Part shown: positions 54,191 through 64,000 of the stretch, one piece after another
Numbering within the stretch: the stretch's first letter is position 1
Layout of the letters: each line of letters begins with the position of its first letter
From: Aquarana catesbeiana
Lineage: Eukaryota > Chordata > Amphibia > Anura > Ranidae
DNA: 64,000 nt
Reading direction: 5' to 3'
Assembly (NCBI RefSeq): GCF_042186555.1
Contig: NC_133325.1
Coordinates: 297,566,543-297,630,542 of the forward strand
Position numbers and translations under genes: made by a program
Notes under the pieces: generated by a model
What the model was told of the DNA's origin: nothing
What the model saw: the letters and a program-made list of their open reading frames with translations, nothing else
Database searches by the model: none

Positions 54191-56394
54191 GCGTATAAAT
54201 ATTAAATACGCCTTGTTTTTTCAGTGGAAAGATGTATCAATCAAATAACAATCTAATTAAGGAACTGTAGTATGTATAAGCATTATTTTTTTGGGGAAAC
54301 ACTGCAGTTATTTAGTATCCTGGCTTCACCATAGTTATGATTTGAACTGCCTTAGAGATTTCTAAGTAGTTATAGGAAAAATGGTCCCTTACCTCCTGGG
54401 CACTCGTTCCTATCTAGATCTGCGAGCTCCAAATACCTATGATCAGTTCCATGAGTATCTTTGAACATTTAATTTTTATTTGGGTAGGAGGGCTGCATAG
54501 CTTAGCTTCATGATTCAGAATAACTGGGAGTGTTGGCAGTTCCTACCCTCCTTTACACATTTCTGTTCTTCCTGTTGCATTCTATAAAGAATAAAATAAA
54601 AAACAAATCAGCAGGTAGAGTGGGAATCCCTCATAGTAGCCAATGGAATGTGTATAGACTCAGGAACCAAATAGAAGACTTCTCATATATAAAGGCTCTG
54701 AGGAATAATAATAATGTCAACTATTTTATTTCTTCATCATCTACCAAAACTGAAATCAAGTTTTTGCTATCATTGCTAACTTCTGTCCAAAAATCAAAAT
54801 TTTCATTCATGTAAACATAGTTTTGATCTATACTCTAGATCCCTGATTGCCATTCATAGAGAATTAAATATTCATCTATCACTCGCAGTCCTATTTAGTT
54901 GAATGAATTGAAAATATTAACTCAGGTCCAACCCCTCTATACTTGTCATGGGCAATGTGATACATGTTTCATTAGAGAACTGTATTAAAGGCCTGCTGGA
55001 CAGTATAAATATCCATCAACGAGGCTGACATCACCAAGTTGGTCAATGATTTCAGTTTGGCAAATAAGTAGGATCAAGTAACATGCTGTTTCATAAAGAA
55101 CTATCACTCACTCTTAAAAAAACGTTTATAAAATCCATTTACTGCAAGGAATTCCATCTCTTTTTACTTTAAGCCCCAAGATCCATTTACTGTATGTGTG
55201 AGTAAGGAAATATACAAATATACACTTGTATATATACCTACAATAATAAACTGAAAAATATGGGTAGTGTTTTATTTGGAAAGATAAAAAAAGGAATTTA
55301 AGGCTAATGTTGGAGGGCGTATGAAGCACAGGATTAAATACTAAATAAACATAGCCCTAAGGGTCCATGCACTTTATCTTTAAGGCCATGAACCTGCCAC
55401 TGGGTCAGAATCAAGAAGATGATTGCTATGGAGTATCATCTAACAACCACATGACACAGTACAAGCAAGTAACTCTCATCTGGAAACAGATTCTGTGAAG
55501 ACAGACCAAGAAAGGCAATGGATGTTTTTTTGGCTACCAGCATTACGGTAAAATGTTCTCGCCAATTAAGCTAGCTCTAAAGATACATGGTTTTCATTAA
55601 AATTACCGATGGTGTAGTTGGAACATGTTTTGCACACTACTTTAGAACACAGTCCTAGACATGGTCATGCTGTTAGCAAAGTAAAAGAGCAGAGTGAGCA
55701 GCCAGAACAAAGACAGATATGAGATCAAGATGGAGGCAGAACTTTAAATGACTAGCATATCCCATCACTGACAGGCATTTTGAAGTCAATATAGCCAAAA
55801 ATAATTTTTTTTTAAACAAGCCTATAGCACATTAATGCACACAAACTTGAGAAAAGCAGCCACACATAACTAAAACTCATGCAAAAAAAAGCTTGATTGA
55901 AGCAACCTCGGGAGTCAAAGATAAGTGTCTTTCATGGCTGATATTGGCTTCTGCAGTACATAATATTTTCATGCATGGGAAGATTGAGACTTCTTTACTT
56001 TGTCTTTGTAAAGATTGTCCAAATCTTACAATGGAGGATATGGGCAGGTTTCAATCACTCACATAAATAAATAGAGTGTGCAAGTGTACAAAATCTGCAT
56101 ACCTAATTCGACAATTATGGCAAATTATTTCTAGACAGTTTTTAGTACAGATGCTCTAAAAACATCTCCTGTAGATAATCCAGGTGTATCGATGATTTCT
56201 GTGCTGTAGGATCCTTTGAAGTAGTTGCTGGACAAGATGCACAGAAATAAAGAACACTTATTAAACACTCCTGAATGTCTTTTTAACTCAGAGTTTACCT
56301 TAAAAATCTACAATATAAGAAATCAAATATAAGGTTAAGTTTAGGATCATTTAAAATCAAAGGGAAAAAAGTGTGTTTTGAGACCTGCCTTTAC
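54191..56394. other. AT-rich region, no gene recognised
   Basis: Both strands were scanned; open frames are short and lack domains, start contexts and splice-supported continuity. No tandem or inverted repeats are obvious. It may be unique intergenic or intronic sequence. Confidence 0.4.
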
Positions 56395-56960
56395 ACGCAC
56401 ATGAAGTTTAATGGCATCCCAGTCCTAATCCGTAGGGTTCAATATTGAGTTGACCTTTGAAGCTATAACAGCTTCAACTCTTGTGGGAAGGCTGTCCACA
56501 AGGTTTAGGAGTGTGTCTATGGGAATGTCGGACCATTCTTCCAGAAGCGCATTTGCGAGGTCAGGCACTGATGTTGGACAAGAAGGCCTGGCTCACAGTC
56601 TTCGCTCTAATTCATCACAAAGGTGTTCTATCAGGTTGAGGTCAGGACTCTGTGCAGGCCAGTCAAGTTTTTCCACCCCAAACTCGCTCATCCGTGTCTC
56701 TATCGACCTTGCTTTGTGCACTGGTCCAAATCATTTGGTGGAGGGGGGATTATGGTGTGGGGTTGTTTTTCAGGGGTTGGACTTGGCCCCTTTGTTCCAG
56801 TGAAGGGAACTCTTAAGGCGTCAGCATACCAAGACATTTTGGAAAATTTCATGGTCCCAAATTTGTGGGAACAGTCCCTGTTCCAACATGACTGCACACC
56901 AGTGCACAAAGCAAGGTCCATAAAGACATGGATGAGTGAGTTTGGGATGGAGGAAGCTAA
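56395..56960. pseudogene. Head-to-head Tc1-like transposase fragments
   Basis: 56,395-56,720 on the minus strand is the 3' part of a Tc1-like element (gene end and 3' flank: reverse complement of CAATATTGA and the GTGTGTCTATGGGAATG region). 56,727-56,960 on the plus strand is the middle of the same gene: GIMVWGCFSGVGLGPFVPVK, SLFQHDCTPVHKARSIKTWM. The two meet at GTGCACTGGT|CCAAATCATTT, and CTTTGTGCACTGG is matched by CCAGTGCACAAAG at 56,899-56,911. One fragment is therefore inverted relative to the other. Not functional. Confidence 0.85.
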
Positions 56961-56964
56961 TTTA

Positions 56965-57165
56965 TTAGGCCTGAGTTTGTGGGAGGAGTTTCTGTCTCTA
57001 TATTTACTCCTCTCTTGGGTCCCTACCTTGTCATCATTCGTTTCTCTTTTCCCCTTCTTCCCTCCCTTTTTTTATACTTACCATTTTTTTCTCTCTCTCT
57101 TATTGGCATACTGACCATCCTGACCAGGGCACACTTTGGGTCGTTCCTTATTTTCTGTCGTATTT
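56965..57165 (+). repeat. Solo Ngaro-type terminus (A-B repeat)
   Basis: GGCCTGAGTTTGTGGGAGGAG followed by a CTATATTTACTCC segment parallels A2 of the 12.2-kb element, and GGCATACTGACCATCCTGACC with GGGCACACTT parallels B2. It is a diverged copy of the same terminal type without internal genes. It adjoins the Tc1 relic. Confidence 0.65.
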
Positions 57166-57171
57166 AGAGAC

Positions 57172-57176
<5 letters not shown>

Positions 57177-57225
<49 letters not shown>
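57177..57225. repeat. (AT)n microsatellite
   Basis: About 24 AT dinucleotides without interruption follow CTTCTA, directly after the solo terminus. Confidence 0.97.
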
Positions 57226-57227
<2 letters not shown>

Positions 57228-59443
57228 TATTATCAACAATCACTTCTAAACTTGCAAGTGGTGTGGTATTCCAATCTGGAGAATTAATATAGGTGACAGC
57301 TTGTAGTATTGTATTACTTTACCGTAACCTTATTACCGACAAGGTAAATATATCAACATTATCAGCATAAAAGTTATGTATTCTGTTATTTAAAAGTTAC
57401 ACTCAATATTTTTTACTAGACAAAGCCTAAATCAGGTCAGACTTGTCATAGTTTGATAAATACTGTACCTATTCAAAAAGTAGGATGTAACTTGAATTAC
57501 AGCAAAGCTAGAAACTTAAGATTTAATGAAGGGAAGAAGCACTATGCTTTAGACTGATCATGCACATAGAGATAGCTCATCGAGAGTTAGCAATATTTGA
57601 GACATCTGGCCACCTTTAAATTAATTATAGTGCATCAGGGGCCTACCCTAGTCTTCTCTGTGACTTGGCTGATGATTGATCGGAAAACTGATGGGTAAAA
57701 TGCTAGTTCTCTTTTTTCCTATTGAAAGGTAAATTATATCTGTCTGCCCACATACAGATTTTCCAACAGGTTTGAAAATCTCTGTGTAAGAACAAGAGCT
57801 TTTGAGAGTTTTGTGTGCTCATTATCATACCCTATGGGAGCCCTACACAGTGCAATCATCAAAAGCAATGCTTGAGTGAGACATATGACTTGCAAAGGTC
57901 AGGCCATGTATGGTCATCTTTAGACTGGTGACAGATGTAGCCACAGTTGCATTAGATCTCTGCTACAGACAGCACATCAACGAAATATTACTGAGTGTCT
58001 CATGTTAAAATTAAGCTTGTTAAGGTATCTAATTACCTTTCTAGCATTTAATGTGCTTTTCTGGAAGGAAACTTAAAAGTATAGCATTTCCTTTACAAAA
58101 AAGTAAAGTGTGCTTCAGTTAAGAACAAAACTCAAAATTCTACATCTACAAGATGCTTCTATTTTCAGAGACTGAAAAACGTCTCTAAATTATATATGTA
58201 TAATTATAGCAAGCCATTTTTAGTGCTTTAATTTATGAATTAAGAGCCTTGATTCTATGCACAGAAACATTATCTGGGCTTCTTTGTTCTTAGAAATGCC
58301 CTTTACCGGTTAATGGAATATGTATAAAATTAACAAAGTATGCTTACTTAACAACAGGCAATTCATAAATTCATTAGACAAGAAATAACAGTGCACTGCA
58401 ATCTCTTTAATAGGTCTTCTTTAAAATGTCTAATTTACATTTCTGCCTTCCTCGGCTAAGAAATTACTTCATTAAAATTTTCCTTTCTAAATTAGAGAAA
58501 TTTTAATGACTGGTTTTATTTATTGCTTCCATATGTAAGTAGTTATCTTTTCTGCAAATGGAAATTGAACAAAAAATTTGCCACAAATGGAGCCAAGCCG
58601 CTGAGTATATGTGCACTTTTAAGGATAAAGTACATGTGCCTGATTGAATTAAGTATAACCTCTGCATCTATTGAGCAGACATCTTCTAATGTAAGTCTTT
58701 TTTTTCTGGGGGGGATCTCATTAAAATTTATTTTGAATTGCAGAGAACACTTTATCATGGTTTTTATCCAATAACCTTGGCGAATATTAAACACCTGGTA
58801 AACCTTAGTACCCTGGAGAACCAGTGCTGCTGTGTTTGCCCTTTGACTTCTGGGAGTGCTGTTTGCCTGCTTGTGATCCACTGTGACTCAGACAAGCAGG
58901 CCACTCTGAAGAGAAACACCTGTCTATAGAGAATGACCTTAAAGTCATTGCAGAGATGAAAAAAGTCAGCTGCAACGAATGGGACCTTATGCAGGTGTTT
59001 CCTATTCATTGCTAAATGACTACACACAGTACAAGAGAAGACAGTGGGGAGATAATGTCCTAGTAATCGGGAGAGATGAAATATCCCAAAAGAGTCACTG
59101 CTCACCATCGTTTGCAGGAAACAAGGGAGAAAGCATTCGTTTAAAGTTTCCAGCCACCAAGTCACATTTATCAACATGTGGACTTCAGTTAAATGAACAC
59201 TTCTGCTGATTTTTTATGTTGTGTCATTTTATTAACGATGTTATAAAATTCTTGCTGAGTGCAAGGCAAGCTATAATTTTGTTGAAAAGAGTCCAGTGGA
59301 AAAGAGGAAAGTAATTGGTTTCTTAATGAAATTACAGTGCTCGCTGTATATTTTATGTGGCATGCTTACAAAAAATGCAGTTTAAATTTGCCAGCTTTCA
59401 TTTACATGTCTGACTGTTCAGGTTTGTCAACAGGACACCACAG
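57226..59443. other. Low-repeat AT-rich region, possible conserved non-coding DNA
   Basis: No mobile-element signature is seen from 57,950 to 59,400. Homeodomain-like AT words (CTAATTACC, TTAATGAAATTAC, CATTAAAATT) are frequent. A candidate splice-acceptor-like stretch before GAGAACACTTTATC (58,743) leads only to a frame lacking domains. No gene can be supported. Confidence 0.35.
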
Positions 59444-59446
59444 TAA

Positions 59447-59880
59447 TGCCCTGTACACACGATAGGATTTTCCGACAGAAAATGTGTGATAGGACCTTGT
59501 TGTCGGAAATTCCGACCGTGTGTGGGCTCCATCACACATTTTCCATCGGAATTTCCGACACACAAAGTTTGAGAGCTTGCTATAAAATTTACGGACAACA
59601 AAATCCGTTGTCGGAAATTCCGATCGTGTGTACACAAATCCGACGCACAAAGTGCCATGCATGCTCAGAATAAATTAAGAAACGAAAGCTATTGCCTACT
59701 GCCCCGTTTATAGTCCCGACATACGCGTTTTACGTCACCGCGTTCAGAATGATCAGATTTTCTGACAACTTTGTGTGACCGTGTGTATACAAGAGAAGTT
59801 TGAGCCAACATCCGTCGGAAAAAATCCATGGATTTTGTTGTCAGAATGTCCGATCAATGTCCGACCGTGTGTACAGGGCA
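59447..59880 (-). mobile_element. 434-bp Harbinger MITE
   Basis: TGCCCTGTACACACGATAGG and the terminus GACCGTGTGTACAGGGCA lie between TAA triplets (59,444-59,446 and 59,881-59,883). Its left half matches 36,681-36,920 and its right half 50,270-50,442, i.e. both ends of the autonomous element fused. It has exactly the same length as the copy at 16,948, reversed. Confidence 0.93.
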
Positions 59881-59883
59881 TAA

Positions 59884-60320
59884 TAGTGCAGAGTTTTTAA
59901 AAATTGTTATATTAATGAATAATTTCACCCAACTCTGTGAATTGATAAGTGAAAGTACAGATAGCAGTTTTAATTTCATGTTATTTGAAGAATACTGAAC
60001 CACTAGTGTATTTTCCACAATATCCTACTGACCACTGCCATGCTATGTTCTATTGATTCATGCAAAACACATAGGGGTACAGTCCTGTCTTCTTAATTCC
60101 CTCTAGAATGAACAGAGACAGTAAATGTGTCAAAATGAGAAAACACACGAGGGTCTATAAAAAAAAAAAAAAACAACAACAAAAAAAAAGACTTCTGTGT
60201 AATTGTCTGCTGAAATACCTAAATAAGGAAAATACATTTTTATGGCATTGATCATTAGACAGCTGATAATCATAGAAAATAAACAAATTAGACAAATCAC
60301 TGGGATTATTCATGAAGGCT
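59884..60320. other. AT-rich spacer with A-rich runs
   Basis: No gene. A poly-A / CAA tract (60,161-60,190) and unique-looking sequence precede the L2 3' end. Confidence 0.45.
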
Positions 60321-60481
60321 TTGTGCATATTATTATTATTATTATATAGCGCCAACAATTTGTGCAAGCATTACAACATGGGGCAGACAGTCACAATACA
60401 ATTTAATACAGGAGGAACCAAGGGGCCCTGCTTGTTAGAGCTTATCATCTAGGAGGGAGGGTCATGTGATGCAAAAGTTAA

Positions 60482-60954
60482 AGCGGAGTTCCACCCAAAA
60501 GTGGAACTTCCGTTCATCTGATTCCTCCCCCCCTCCGATGTCCCAATTGGCACCTTTCGGGGGGGGGGGGGGTCAGATACCTGTCTACTACAGGTATTTG
60601 CACCCACTTCCTGGAATAGATTCCCGCGGGAGTCACGCCCCTTCCCGCACCCCCCCCCGCTGTCTCCTGGGAAACACACAGGTCCCAGGAAATAGCGGGG
60701 ACCACTTAGGACGCACAGTGCGACACGCTCATGCGCAATAGGGAACCAGGAAGTGAACCCTCAACACTTCACTTACTGATTCCCTCATAGAGAATGGCGG
60801 CGGCAGCAGCCGAGAGCCGAGCAATTGATCGGCTTTGGCTGCCATCATCGCTGTACTCCACGACAGGTAAGTGTCCATTTATTAAAAGTCAGCAGCTGCA
60901 GTATTTGTAGCTGCTGCCTTTAATATTTTTTTTTTTTTAAGGTGGACTCCCTCT
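60482..60954. mobile_element. 473-bp TTAA-flanked MITE in the L2
   Basis: TTAA (60,478-60,481) plus AGCGGAGTTCCACC and GGTGGACTCCCTCT plus TTAA (60,955-60,958). Same family as 23,353-23,820. It contains a G12 run at 60,559-60,570 and a GC-rich middle. Outside it the L2 sequence (GTGATGCAAAAG, then TAGCTGTGGAGGATGA) is continuous. Confidence 0.92.
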
Positions 60955-61045
60955 TTAATAGCTGTGGAGGATGAACTGACTGAGAAAATAAAGTACAGTT
61001 GTTAGGTGGGGGCAGAATAGGCTTCTCTGAAGAGAAGGGTTTTCA

Positions 61046-62895
61046 GGTCCAAAAGCAAACATAGCAGGAGATAAGAAAATATATGTGAAGCGCTACCTCC
61101 ATACAAAACTAAAGAAATACTAAGTAATATGAACACAAACTAAGAAATTAAAAGGAGTGTAAAATATAGCACAAATAATATTGCATAAACCACAATAATA
61201 AAATAATATGTGCAACCAGTGACCTATAGTGAAAACAATAAGTATAACACATACATAATCACAAATGATTAAATAACACCAAGTGGACCCTCCAATAGTC
61301 ACACTATGCGCTCACCTCCCAGAAAGGCCCCCAATTAGGCCAAGTAGCACTTTTCCCTTTGGGGTCTCAATCCAGTGTCTTTTAAGCTCCCAACAGAGGA
61401 CTCCTGCAAGCATGGTCTCTCATAGATGATGGCAACATATGGGTAAAAAAGGAGCTAGAATAGTGTAATACTGTAAAATGAAATTAATTTAAAACACAAG
61501 CAAGCTATACAACTCACATTTAGTAATGCACTAGCCCTGGTGCATACAGGTGATGAACTTGAACATATACAGATCCATCCCTGGGGTCACAAAATCGTCT
61601 GCAAGTCTTCGGCCCTGCTGCCCTCATGGGTGATCGTGTACTTCCTACAATGACGCAATGACGTCGCAATGAGCCGCAGGGAGTGGAGCAGTGCCCTCTG
61701 TGGATGGTATACAATTTACTGGTTCCGTCCAAGTTATCAGGAATCAAAGGAAATACTGCTGGGGATCTACAAAGCATACACCCTGGTGGACTGGCGCTCT
61801 AGAACACAACAGACATACGCATTACCTCTGCAGGGGTGATGGGATGCGGTGAGTGGGGACCCTTGAGGGGGAGCACTTAAGTCACCCGTATATCTCTGCA
61901 AGCACTTAAGTCACTTATGACGATCTCTGCCATCTCCACTACATTATCTGATCAATATTTCCATGTGGACTGTTTTTCATCTTATAAACTTTTTACCTAT
62001 ATATATAATCGTAAATACATGGCGCTTCGGGTTCTGGGCACTATCTAATTATTTTTATTTTTATTTTATTTTTTTCATTTTGGTTTTTGATTTTTATTCT
62101 TACTGGATGCAACACTTGTGGACACTTATATGTTTATATTTAAATGTGCAACAGCACAGCATATGCACCTCCCATTTTTTAACTGTTAAGATATATAGGT
62201 TTTGTATTTTTCTTTGGTGATATATATGCACATAGCAACATGTATTCTTAAGGGTACTCTTGTGATACCACATTAGGGATGACTTCTTATCCACGTACTT
62301 GGATGCACATAGCACACATACTTTTAGGGTAGACCTTGTGTCTTTGCACATTAAGATCAAATAAATTAAAATATACTTTCTATTTTTATTATTCACAAGA
62401 CCTTCTAGGTTTGTTGCTTATCACCATTTATATTACCTTTTTTTCACATTAGGCACTGGGTACAGAATATCAGGCTGGTGGTTATAGTTATGTAGGGCTA
62501 GTCCCTAGCACACGCTCAATATAAGCCCCTCTTCCTTTCTATACTGATAGTGCCCTTAGTATATAGGTAAGCACCACAACCCCATTTCCTTTTAATCTTG
62601 ATATGTGTTATACTTATTGTTTCCACTAGAGGTCACAGGTTGCACATATTTTATTTTTGTGGTTTATACAATATTATTTGTGCTACATTTTACACTCCTA
62701 TACATTTTTTAGTTTGTGTTCATATTACTTAGTATTTCTTTAGTTTTGTAGGGAGGTATCTCTTCGCATATATTTTCTTTTCACTTGGGTCTGCTAATAA
62801 CAGTTGGTGTTAAGCAGCAACCTCCTATATTTAAATATACAGCACTTATTTTTATTTGAATAGTAGTGCTAAAGTACACTTTCTTTACACTTTCT
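61046..62895. mobile_element. 1.85-kb insertion with internal inverted repeats
   Basis: It interrupts the L2 between GGTCCAAAAG and GATAACCAGACAG; TAGCAGGAGATAA (61,060) and TAGTAGGAGATAA (62,897) suggest a ~13-bp target duplication. 61,070-61,255 and 62,600-62,770 are inverted repeats (e.g. CCATACAAAACTAAAGAAAT with ATTTCTTTAGTTTTGTAGGG). No transposase or RT is seen. Class unknown. Confidence 0.7.
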
Positions 62896-63451
62896 ATAGT
62901 AGGAGATAACCAGACAGATTGGGGTAGGGAGTTCCATAGGATGAGAGAGACTCAGAAAAATTCCTGGAGGCAAACATGGGAAGAAGTGACAAGAGAGCTA
63001 GAGAGCAGGAGGTCTTGGGAGAAATGAAGAGAACGATTAGGTTGGTATTTTGAAACTAGGTTAGTGATGTAGCTAGGGGGCAAGTTGTGGATGGCTTTGT
63101 AAGTTGTTGTTAGTATTTTGAATTTAGTTCAGTGGGTGAGTATCAGAGAAGAGTAGAGAGAAGAGTATGAATGGTTGGTAAGGTGGAAGAGCCTGGCAGC
63201 AGCATTCATGATGGACTTAAGAGGGATAAACTATGTAAGGGTAATCCAATGAAGAGGGATTTGCAGTAGTGGAGGGGGGAGATGACCATGGAGTGAACCA
63301 GGAGCTTTGTGGTTTTATTGGTAAGGAAGAGGTGTATTTTGGAAATGTTGTGTGGGTTGAGACGGCAAGATTTGGACAGTGATTGGATGTGGAGCCAAAA
63401 GGATAGTTCAGAGTCCAGGATTATCCAAAAAACTGCATACAAAGAAAGCAC

Positions 63452-64000
63452 CGCTCTGACTGTGAAGCCTCAGGCAGAGTAATTGAAAACAAAACATCTA
63501 CTCTAGGTGCTCTGGCTTAGGATGTCTCCTTTCATCCAACAATAATACTTCAAACATGAAAACAAAATGTCAGCAACTCTGGAAATTCTTCTGTAAACTT
63601 TATTGCAACATGACCAATAAAAAACTGATGGTTGACGTGTTTTAGCACAAGCCTTGTTCACAGCACAGTTACCATAGATAAACACAACATATACGGTAAA
63701 TACAAAAAAAGATAAAAAGATAATATAAGTCACTCTCACTAATTGAATGGTGTCAGTATTTAAGATGGTAACTTACAAAACTTGTCATGACCTAAATCAC
63801 TGGGAAGGAAACATGGATCTATATGAAAAACAAGATAATTTACAATAAATATAGTATAAGAATCAAGAAGTATATCACAGAATATCACAAAACCTAATGG
63901 AGAAAAAGATCGTCATACCGTCATAGAACGTCATAACGGATATTAATTCCTGAAGGTAGTCTGGTCTGTAGGCTAAAGATCCACCAGTCCTCTCTTTCGA
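63452..64000. other. No gene; possible interspersed repeat end near 63,590-63,700
   Basis: CTTTATTGCAACATGACCAA followed by GACGTGTTTTAGCACAAGCC resembles the phrase seen around 18,850-19,000 (TTTATTAAAAACG and CGACGCTTTGCATCAC), so it may belong to a related repeat. The remainder is AT-rich with no recognised content up to the window edge. Confidence 0.4.

Larger units (their letters stand above)
60325..63451 (-). mobile_element. L2-type LINE 3' region, twice interrupted
   Basis: On the minus strand 63,451-63,206 encodes DSELSFWLHIQSLSKSCRLN, HNISKIHLFLTNKTTKLLV and LHYCKSLFIGLP, the C-terminal RT region of L2-like LINEs. Homology continues over 62,895-63,200, 60,956-61,045 and 60,325-60,477, ending in a TTATTATTATTATATAGCGC terminus of the kind L2 3' ends show. 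The element is split by a MITE (60,482-60,954) and a foldback insertion (61,046-62,895). The ORF contains frameshifts and stops. Confidence 0.82.

Noticed and set aside
58523..59209. Candidate exon of a host gene
   Set aside because: Open frames of 60-137 codons on both strands lack domains and a consistent exon structure.

Overview
This window is vertebrate genomic DNA, most likely from a frog with a large, repeat-rich genome. The evidence is a dense mix of eukaryotic transposon lineages (a Ngaro/DIRS-type tyrosine-recombinase retrotransposon, a Ty3/gypsy chromovirus-like LTR element, L1 and L2 LINEs, Tc1, hAT, piggyBac-like and PIF/Harbinger DNA transposons), spliced element genes with GT-AG introns, microsatellites, and no prokaryotic gene organisation. 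The frog assignment is inference from the repeat mix. No host protein-coding gene, rRNA, tRNA or CRISPR array could be supported; every coding signal belongs to a mobile element.

Layout. 1-5.5 kb: a fragment of a palindromic repeat family, a ~141-bp tandem repeat, a decayed BED-finger hAT transposase on the minus strand and three minisatellites upstream of it. 6-12.4 kb: a decayed Ngaro-like retrotransposon with split direct repeats (A1 - genes - B1 A2 B2), interrupted by a 1.5-kb hAT insertion packed with a minisatellite. 12.4-14.1 kb: two Tc1-type remnants. 14.2-18.2 kb: repeat arms and a 5'-truncated L1 carrying a Harbinger MITE. 19.6-29.4 kb: a gypsy element with a perfect 5-bp target duplication (GGTGA). 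Its left LTR contains a 4.6-kb foldback element, which itself carries two TTAA-flanked MITEs, and its right LTR contains an inverted solo LTR.

31-52.3 kb: a ~21-kb inverted-repeat composite. Its left arm holds a 2.1-kb hAT element (8-bp duplication CAAGGCAC) and an L1 tail. Near its centre lies the most interesting object, a 13.8-kb PIF/Harbinger element (36,681-50,442) with TAA target duplications and three spliced genes: a MADF-domain protein (minus), a Myb/SANT-like NAIF1-type protein (plus) and the DDE transposase (minus). The MADF and Myb genes diverge from a short CpG-rich, promoter-like interval; the Myb and transposase genes converge. A 6.4-kb TTAA-bounded piggyBac-related block has expanded the first Myb intron. 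Two 434-bp MITEs elsewhere in the window (16,948 and 59,447) look like internal-deletion derivatives of this element.

52-64 kb: mostly unassigned AT-rich sequence with a head-to-head Tc1 relic, a solo Ngaro-type terminus, an AT microsatellite, another Harbinger MITE, and an L2 LINE 3' region split by a MITE and a 1.85-kb foldback insertion.

Functionally the Harbinger genes form one unit: in this superfamily the transposase works with an element-encoded DNA-binding partner. Here two candidate partners of the related MADF and Myb/SANT trihelix type sit on one element. The copy is only lightly damaged (one in-frame stop in the transposase, one homopolymer frameshift in the Myb gene), whereas the Ngaro, gypsy, Tc1, L1 and hAT copies are much more decayed.
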